A DNA stretch of 64,000 nucleotides from Lysobacteraceae bacterium (lineage in GTDB: Bacteria; Pseudomonadota; Gammaproteobacteria; Xanthomonadales; Rhodanobacteraceae), in NCBI GenBank assembly GCA_028870665.1, contig JAGWPB010000006.1:1-64000 (forward strand), given 5' to 3'. The translations under genes and the position numbers were made by a program. Below, piece after piece: positions 59,039 to 64,000 of the stretch; the stretch's first letter is position 1; the number at the start of each line of letters is the position of its first letter. Under the pieces are notes generated by a model. The model made no database searches, was not told the DNA's origin, and was given only the letters and a program-made list of their open reading frames with translations.

Positions 59039-59851
59039 TCAACGGGCCGCGCCCGCGGCGGGCACAGCCTGTGTCGCCGGTACTGTCTGCAGATCCAGCA
59101 CATAGGTCGTGCGCGTCGCGCCGTGCTGCCCCAGCCCTGAAGTCTGCTGGTCCAGCTCCAGGCGGGTGGCGATCAGGCGGCCATCGATCACGGCGAGACG
59201 GACCGATTCGTTGCGCTTCAGATTGAAGTCGAGAAACAGCCAGCCCGCCTCGGTGTCGGTGTGGGTGATGTAGGCGAGCGGAACGCCCTGCGGACTCAGC
59301 CACAGCGACAGCGTGGAGCGGTAGTGCTTGACCTTGCTGCGATCGCTGTTGCTGACGCGCAGCGGCTGATCGAAGGTGAGCTCCCGTGCCGGCGCGCCGT
59401 CGAGTGTCGTCGGAGTGTCCTTGAGCAACTTGGCGTCGGCTACTGCGAGCTGCAGGTTGGCGGCCACGTCGAGCATGCGCAGCACCTGCACCGGACCGAT
59501 CGCCGACAACAGATCGGCGGTCGGTGTCGGCCGCTCCGGATCAGCTTGCGCGGCGGCGCGTTCGCGGGCGGCCGTGGCCAGCACCGGCGCGGGCACGCGG
59601 ATGCGCAGACCGCGAGCCGCGGCCACGTCGAGCGTCAGCGTCGCCTCGCTGCGCTTGGCTTTGGCGCCCTCGCCGTCGCGGGTGTGCTGGGTGATGGCGA
59701 GCGTGCCGGCGACCGGTGCGGAACCCTGCAGCCGCGCCAGCGTCGCGCGCAGATCGCCGAGCGGATCGGCGTGCGCGGTTGCGGCAACGAGGCAGCCGAG
59801 GGTGATGATCGCCGTCCGGCAACAATGCCATCCGGCGTATGCGTGACGCAT
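59039..59851 (-). CDS. Exported protein of unknown function
   Basis: A 270-residue protein with a signal peptide (start at 59851, MRHAYAGWHC, cleaved after about residue 28, ATAHA). The mature part is beta-strand rich with repeated hydrophobic/charged alternation (for example RSTLSLWLSPQGVPLAYIT) and could be an outer-membrane-lipid or LolA-like half barrel, although no family is recognised. It diverges from another exported unknown gene at 60048, and it converges with the receptor gene. Confidence 0.7.
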   Translation of the reverse strand: MRHAYAGWHCCRTAIITLGCLVAATAHADPLGDLRATLARLQGSAPVAGTLAITQHTRDGEGAKAKRSEATLTLDVAAARGLRIRVPAPVLATAARERAAAQADPERPTPTADLLSAIGPVQVLRMLDVAANLQLAVADAKLLKDTPTTLDGAPARELTFDQPLRVSNSDRSKVKHYRSTLSLWLSPQGVPLAYITHTDTEAGWLFLDFNLKRNESVRLAVIDGRLIATRLELDQQTSGLGQHGATRTTYVLDLQTVPATQAVPAAGAAR

Positions 59852-60047
59852 GCTTCGTCTCCGGATTGCGCCTGTGGCGAGTCTGCCCGCAGCGCACGGC
59901 GCCGGCAACGCCTTGCCCGGTGGGTGCATCAAGCGCGCAGGCGGACATCGCGCGCGGCGGATTCGGCCTCGCGACGGGACGCGCTGGCCGAGTTGGCATT
60001 GCGATTGCTTTGATCATCGGCATCCGGCATGCAGAAGACGCTCCGTG

Positions 60048-60656
60048 ATGACGACCCGTGGTTGCCGATTGCAAATCGCCGCATGGCTGGCGCTGGCCGC
60101 GCTGGCCATCGTGGCGGTGCGCCCGGCCACCGCCGCGGGTGCCACCGCGTTCAAGCTGCGGCTGCAGCCGGTGACGCTGCTCTACTACTACAGCGCCATC
60201 GACCTCACGCTCGATTCGACCGCGCTGGCCAAGCTGGCCACCCCGGCCGCCGGCACGGCGCTGCCCGCCAAGGCGCTCACGGCGACCGCTGCGGGACAGA
60301 ACCTGACCGCCAACGCCGCGATCGCGCCGCGCGCCGCCAACCGGCTGACCGCGGTCCAGCTCACCCTCAGCAACGCCTGGGCGGTGCGCTCGATCGGCAG
60401 CGCGCGCGGCGGCCGCACCACGGTCAGCGCGCGTTTCAGCAGCGGCCGCAACGCCACGCTCAACGGCCCTGCCGGCAGCGGCGCGCTGATCCGACTGAGC
60501 AATCTCGGCGTCAATCCCGGCCGTTTCGCACCCACCGGACTGGATCCCGCCAAGGCTCGCCAGGGCGCGCTGCGCATGCGCCTTGATTTGTCGCGCGCGC
60601 GCAGCGCGGGCAGCTACGGCACCGCGACGATCGTGATTACCGCGACGACGACCTGA
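60048..60656 (+). CDS. Exported protein of unknown function
   Basis: A 202-residue protein with a signal peptide (about residues 1-29, ATA). The mature part is almost entirely small residues with Arg-rich patches and beta-strand pattern (GSYGTATIVITATTT at the end), reminiscent of DUF4402 or spore-coat-U-type secreted subunits, but the match is not firm. No usher or chaperone genes are adjacent. It lies between the divergent unknown gene and the hydrogenase regulatory region. Confidence 0.65.
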   Translation: MTTRGCRLQIAAWLALAALAIVAVRPATAAGATAFKLRLQPVTLLYYYSAIDLTLDSTALAKLATPAAGTALPAKALTATAAGQNLTANAAIAPRAANRLTAVQLTLSNAWAVRSIGSARGGRTTVSARFSSGRNATLNGPAGSGALIRLSNLGVNPGRFAPTGLDPAKARQGALRMRLDLSRARSAGSYGTATIVITATTT

Positions 60657-60835
60657 ATCTCGATCGCGAACGAGCATTTGCGGGCGGGCGAACCTGCCGC
60701 ACCTGCCGTGATCGAGGATTCCCGGCACGACGCGATCCGGCAACCGGTGGTCATCATGTCCGGCGCGCTCGCTCGCTGCTGCGCGGCTTGCACGGGGGCT
60801 CGATGGCGCAGCGAAGGCTGGCCGCGGGCCTGTGC

Positions 60836-60849
60836 TTGATCCAGATCAA
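60836..60849. promoter_or_regulatory. Perfect FNR/Anr box upstream of the hydrogenase operon
   Basis: TTGATCCAGATCAA matches TTGAT-N4-ATCAA at all ten positions. Its centre is about 212 bp before the ATG of the protease gene and 90 bp before a small upstream frame. A class II promoter would start near 60884. This suggests oxygen-limited expression of the hydrogenase. Confidence 0.75.
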
Positions 60850-60932
60850 CCAAGCCGACAATTTGTCTGGTTGTGGCATCAGCCCCGCGCTAGCGTGATC
60901 GTCGTCCCTCCGATGCGGAGAGGAATGCCGTC

Positions 60933-61058
60933 ATGCCTGAAAGGAATTCGTTCCGGCCGCGACATCCATCCGGTCAAGATGTGGTGGTTGCGATGACGTC
61001 ACCGGCCGCCGGCAGGTGTCGGGGCCGCCGTCGGGGCCGTGCGGGCGCCTGCCCATGA
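60933..61058 (+). CDS. Possible 41-residue leader frame coupled to the hydrogenase operon
   Basis: An ATG at 60933 follows a GGAGAGG ribosome site with good spacing and opens a frame of 41 codons, rich in Arg and Gly. Its stop (61056-61058) overlaps the ATG of the protease gene (ATGA). The protease ATG has no ribosome site of its own, so the small frame may supply translation by coupling. Whether a stable peptide is made is unknown; no family is recognised. Confidence 0.4.
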   Translation: MPERNSFRPRHPSGQDVVVAMTSPAAGRCRGRRRGRAGACP

Positions 61059-61612
61059 CGCCGATCGCGGTCGTGAATCCCGTGGCTTGCCGCGATCCGG
61101 ATGAGGCGCAGGGCGTCTTCGCGCCGGTGGCCGCGAACGTGACGCTGGTGATGGGTGTCGGCAACGTCCTGCAGGGTGATGACGGTGTCGGCGTGCATGC
61201 CATCCGCAGGCTCGAGGCATCGCTCCGGGGCCGGCCCGGGCTGAATCTCTATGATGCCGGCACTCTCGGCACGACCCTGCTGATCGAAATCGAGCAGGCC
61301 GAGCGTCTGGTCATTCTCGATGCCATGCGCATGGAGACGCCACCGGGCACGGTCCGCTGCTTCGAAGGCGCCGCCATGGACCGTTGGCTGAGGCGCCGCA
61401 AGGCCGGCAGCGTGCATGAGGTCGGGATCAGCGAATTGCTCGACCTGGCGCGCCTGCAGGAAAGGTTGCCGACGCGGCGTGCGCTGATCGGAATCGAACC
61501 GGGTTACATCGGCTGGGGCGCGGCCCTGAGCCGCGAAGTGGCAGGCGCGCTCGACGAGGTCGAGCGCCTCGTTCGCGGATTGCTGCGGAGCTGGTCCGAT
61601 GCGGACGCTTGA
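61055..61612 (+). CDS. Hydrogenase maturation endopeptidase (HyaD/HybD family)
   Basis: A 185-residue M52 protease that clips the C-terminal tail of the [NiFe] large subunit after nickel insertion. The opening MGVGNVLQGDDGVGVHAI holds the first acidic nickel-sensing position, LVILDAMRM the Asp, and GSVHEVGISELL the His. An in-frame GTG at 61016 would extend the N-terminus by 13 residues; the ATG at 61055 is favoured by ATGA coupling to the leader frame. It overlaps the next gene by 14 bp. The large subunit itself lies beyond the right edge. Confidence 0.9.
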   Translation: MTPIAVVNPVACRDPDEAQGVFAPVAANVTLVMGVGNVLQGDDGVGVHAIRRLEASLRGRPGLNLYDAGTLGTTLLIEIEQAERLVILDAMRMETPPGTVRCFEGAAMDRWLRRRKAGSVHEVGISELLDLARLQERLPTRRALIGIEPGYIGWGAALSREVAGALDEVERLVRGLLRSWSDADA

Positions 61613-62018
61613 GTCGATCCCGATCGTCGTCGAGCCGTGCGCTGCCGCGACCGGCATGGTGACGGCCATCCTGCGCGAACTCGAGGCCGCCCTGCAGGCC
61701 TTGCTCGACCACGGCACGCGACATGTGATCGATCTGTCGGCCATGCCGCTGTCGGCGCGTGACCGACAGGCGCTGGAACGGACCCTGGGCGAGGGCGAAC
61801 TGCGCATGGACCTGCAGGCGCTGGGCCATTCGCGGATCCGCGAGTCGTCGTTGCCCGGCATCTGGTGGCTGCGCCATGAGGGGCCCGATGGCCGGTTGCT
61901 GGCCGAGCATATCGAGGTGGCCACGGTGCCCGCGATCGTCGCGGCGCACGCCGACGATCTCGCGACGACGCGGACACGGCTGGCCGCCCTGATCGAACAG
62001 GTTTCCCGCGGAGGGTGA
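61599..62018 (+). CDS. HupH/HyaF-like hydrogenase accessory protein, single-domain
   Basis: A 139-residue protein corresponding to one HupH C-terminal-type domain. The block LGHSRIRESSLPGIWWLRHEG and the EHIEVATVPAIVAAH segment (quoted by their ends) are typical. Classical HupH/HyaF proteins are twice as long, with two such domains. They act as chaperones during hydrogenase subunit maturation. Here only one domain is encoded, and no frameshifted remainder is seen. Four bases separate its stop from hynS. Confidence 0.78.
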   Translation: MRTLESIPIVVEPCAAATGMVTAILRELEAALQALLDHGTRHVIDLSAMPLSARDRQALERTLGEGELRMDLQALGHSRIRESSLPGIWWLRHEGPDGRLLAEHIEVATVPAIVAAHADDLATTRTRLAALIEQVSRGG

Positions 62019-62021
62019 TGC

Positions 62022-63110
62022 ATGAACACGCAACGCGATCCGACGGTCCTCGAATCCTTCCAGCAGCAGGGCCTGAGCCGGCGCGCATTCCTGAAGTTCT
62101 GCGCCGCCACGGCATCGCTGCTGGCCTTGCCCGCGGCGCGCGCGGCGGAGTTGGCAGAGAAGCTTGCCGGGATGACGCGGCCGACCGTGATCTACCTGTC
62201 GTTCCAGGAATGCACGGGTTGTCTCGAGTCGCTGACGCGGTCCTTCCAGCCGACGCTGGAAAGCCTGATCTTCAACACGATTTCCCTGGCCTACAACGAC
62301 ACCCTGCAAGCGGCGGCCGGCGAGGCGGCCGAGGCGGCGCGCGAGGATGCGATGCGCAAGGCCTGGGGCAAGTACGTGCTGATCGTCGACGGCGCCATCC
62401 CGCGCCCGGAGGACGGTGCCTATTGCGTGATCGGCGGCAGGAGCGCGCTCGATCTGCTGCGGCACGCCGCCGAAGGTGCCGCCGCCGTGGTCGCGGTCGG
62501 CACCTGCGCTGCGTTCGGCGGCATTCCCTACGCCGCACCCAATCCAACCGGGGCCGCCTCGGTGCAGGACCTGGTCGGCGATCGACCGGTGATCAACATC
62601 TCTGGCTGTCCGCCGATTCCCGAGGTCATCACCGGCACCATCGTCTATTTTCTCGGCTTCGGCGTCCCCGAACTCGACGCGCAGCGGCGCCCGACGATGT
62701 TCTATGGCACCACCATTCACGATCGCTGCTACCGCCGGCCGTTCTACGACAAGGGATTGTTCGCCCGCAGCTTCGACGACGAAGGCGCGCGCAATGGCTG
62801 GTGTCTGTACGAGCTCGGCTGCAAGGGCCCGGTGACCTACAACTCGTGCGCCACCATGAAGTGGAATGACGGCACCAGCTTTCCGATCCAGTCGGGGCAC
62901 GGCTGCCTGGGCTGCTCCGAGCCCAATTTCTGGGATGGCGGCGGGTTCTACCGGCCGCTCTCCAGCGGGCTTTGGCACGGCGGCATCGGCGAGGGACTCG
63001 GTGTCGCCGCCGTGGCCGGAGTGGCCATCGGCGGCGCGGCGGCCGTCGCGGCGCGCCAGCGGCAGAAACGCATCACCGAAGCCGGCAAGAAACCCCCGGA
63101 GGCGCCGTGA
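62022..63110 (+). CDS. hynS: [NiFe]-hydrogenase small subunit, Isp-type (group 1e-like)
   Basis: A 362-residue Fe-S subunit that carries electrons from the nickel-iron site. Residues 18-26 hold the twin-arginine motif LSRRAFLKF, so the folded dimer is exported by Tat. The proximal cluster uses C64 and C67 (QECTGCLES), GTCAAFGG and GCPPIP. The distal and medial sites lie in HDRCYRR, NGWCLYELGCKGP, NSC and GCLGCSEP. Neither supernumerary proximal cysteine of oxygen-tolerant enzymes is present (Gly at the C-T-C-C position). A C-terminal membrane anchor (about 315-340) follows. One-base overlap with isp1. Confidence 0.95.
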   Translation: MNTQRDPTVLESFQQQGLSRRAFLKFCAATASLLALPAARAAELAEKLAGMTRPTVIYLSFQECTGCLESLTRSFQPTLESLIFNTISLAYNDTLQAAAGEAAEAAREDAMRKAWGKYVLIVDGAIPRPEDGAYCVIGGRSALDLLRHAAEGAAAVVAVGTCAAFGGIPYAAPNPTGAASVQDLVGDRPVINISGCPPIPEVITGTIVYFLGFGVPELDAQRRPTMFYGTTIHDRCYRRPFYDKGLFARSFDDEGARNGWCLYELGCKGPVTYNSCATMKWNDGTSFPIQSGHGCLGCSEPNFWDGGGFYRPLSSGLWHGGIGEGLGVAAVAGVAIGGAAAVAARQRQKRITEAGKKPPEAP

Positions 63111-63763
63111 TGGACCTGCTCTCCTTTGCACGCGGCCCGGCCCTGCAGTGGGCGCTGGTGATCTTCGTCCTCGGCTCGCTCTGGCGCCTGGCCGGCATCC
63201 TGCTGCTGCGGCGCAAGCCCGACTACGCCGAGCCGCGCAGTCGCGCGACCTGGCGCGGCGCCCTGAAGCTGGTCGTGACGCGCACCTGGTCCAGACGTGA
63301 ATTCCGCGCCAGCACCGCCTTCGGCCAGTCTCTCGGCTATGTCTTCCACATGGGCCTGGTGGTCGTGGTATTCGGCTTCGTGCCGCACATCCTGTTCATC
63401 CACAGCCTGACCGGACTGCAGTGGCCGGGACTGCCCAGCAGCATCGTCTATGTCAGCGGGGCGCTTACGGTCGCTGCCCTGGTAGCGGCGCTGGTGCGCC
63501 GCCTGAGCCATCCGGTGCTGCGCCTGCTGTCGAACTTCGACGATTACTTCAGCTGGCTGGTCACGGTCACGCCGGTCGCCACCGGCCTGCTGGCGGTAGC
63601 GCACCTGGGCGCGCGCTACGAGACGCTGCTCGCCGTTCACATCCTCAGCGTCTGCCTGCTGCTGGCCTGGCTGCCGTTCGGCAAGCTGATGCACGTCTTC
63701 CTGGTGTTCATTTCCCGGGGTACGACCGGCGCCCTGTTCGCCCGCAAAGGAGCCAGCACATGA
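63110..63763 (+). CDS. isp1: Hydrogenase-associated membrane cytochrome b subunit Isp1
   Basis: A 217-residue NarI-like membrane protein with five helices. Histidines in YVFHMG, FVPHIL, AVHILS and KLMHVF are candidate heme b ligands. In Isp-type hydrogenases, Isp1 links the periplasmic enzyme to the membrane pool, and Isp2 continues electrons on the cytoplasmic side. The gene starts inside the hynS stop (TGATG) and ends overlapping isp2 (ATGA), so all are translated together. Confidence 0.9.
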   Translation: MDLLSFARGPALQWALVIFVLGSLWRLAGILLLRRKPDYAEPRSRATWRGALKLVVTRTWSRREFRASTAFGQSLGYVFHMGLVVVVFGFVPHILFIHSLTGLQWPGLPSSIVYVSGALTVAALVAALVRRLSHPVLRLLSNFDDYFSWLVTVTPVATGLLAVAHLGARYETLLAVHILSVCLLLAWLPFGKLMHVFLVFISRGTTGALFARKGAST

Positions 63764-64000
63764 GCGAGGCTGCCCTGCCGCCCCTCGAGACCCAGGGACC
63801 GCGATTCGGCATCAAGAAGCCGGAACAGCGCCAGGACATCCAGGGCGACCTGTCGGATGCCGCGCGCGTGGATACCGCGATGCGCGAATTCGTGCGCGAT
63901 TTCGGCGCCGTCGCGGCGACCTACATGGAGTCCTGCGTGCACTGCGGCATGTGCGCCGAGGCCTGCCCGTTCTATGTCGAGACCGGCGACCCGAAGTACA
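63760..64000 (+). CDS. isp2: Isp2, HdrD-like iron-sulfur protein (N-terminal part, cut by the right edge)
   Basis: The first 80 residues are visible. The motif CVHCGMCAEACPFY is one 4Fe-4S ferredoxin site of the kind found in the heterodisulfide-reductase-D-like Isp2 subunits of hynS-isp1-isp2-hynL operons. The frame runs off the window. The order hynS-isp1-isp2 predicts hynL (large subunit) next. Confidence 0.88.
   Translation, partial: MSEAALPPLETQGPRFGIKKPEQRQDIQGDLSDAARVDTAMREFVRDFGAVAATYMESCVHCGMCAEACPFYVETGDPKY

Overview
The window looks like the replication-origin region of a high-GC gammaproteobacterium of the Xanthomonadales (Lysobacterales), closest in layout to Rhodanobacteraceae. 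The evidence is the gene order rpmH-rnpA-yidC-mnmE on the minus strand, diverging from dnaA-dnaN-recF-gyrB on the plus strand, followed by a Xanthomonas-type tonB-exbB-exbD-exbD block facing pdxJ. Several genes point to a facultative chemolithotroph, possibly an acidophile: a DsrE/lipoate-binding-protein pair of the sulfur-oxidation type, a Cyc2-like outer-membrane cytochrome-porin, and an Isp-type [NiFe] hydrogenase. The species cannot be fixed from sequence alone.

Layout. 0.4-3.3 kb: dinB (minus), then a DsrE3-like protein, an LbpA-like lipoyl carrier and a small Cys4 protein. 3.5-7.2 kb: gamma-glutamyltransferase, an unknown membrane-anchored protein and a universal stress protein. 7.5-10.4 kb: a three-gene overlapping envelope-glycan unit. 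10.5-14.3 kb: Cyc2-like gene, glnA and a small PilZ-like protein. 14.6-18.8 kb: two UppP paralogues flanking an OprB porin, then a pirin. 19-29.4 kb: lipoprotein, dipeptidyl peptidase IV, ppc, a tricorn-type protease and a GST. 29.5-39.6 kb: the oriC block. 39.7-45.3 kb: TPR protein, TonB/Exb system, pdxJ and a phosphopantetheinyl transferase. 45.5-56.1 kb: an acetate/short-chain-acid module (porin, DUF3311 protein, sodium:solute symporter, CrbS-like sensor, CrbR-like regulator, acs, satP). 56.2-60.7 kb: a TonB-dependent receptor and unknown exported proteins. 60.9 kb to the right edge: the hydrogenase operon, cut inside isp2.

Two regulatory patterns tie distant loci together. Perfect FNR/Anr boxes (TTGAT-N4-ATCAA) lie upstream of exactly the three lithotrophy loci (1538, 12057, 60836), and in two of them at almost the same distance from the start codon (about 122 and 124 bp). 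Separately, a 12-bp element ACTTWAGTCGAA lies 99 bp upstream of the acid-uptake porin and 102 bp upstream of acs, in the same orientation, each with a weak -10-like hexamer 35-36 bp downstream. It is a candidate binding site for the CrbR-like regulator encoded next to acs.

No tRNA, rRNA, CRISPR array or intact mobile element was recognised. Genes are dense and GC-rich, which creates many long antisense open frames that are not annotated here.
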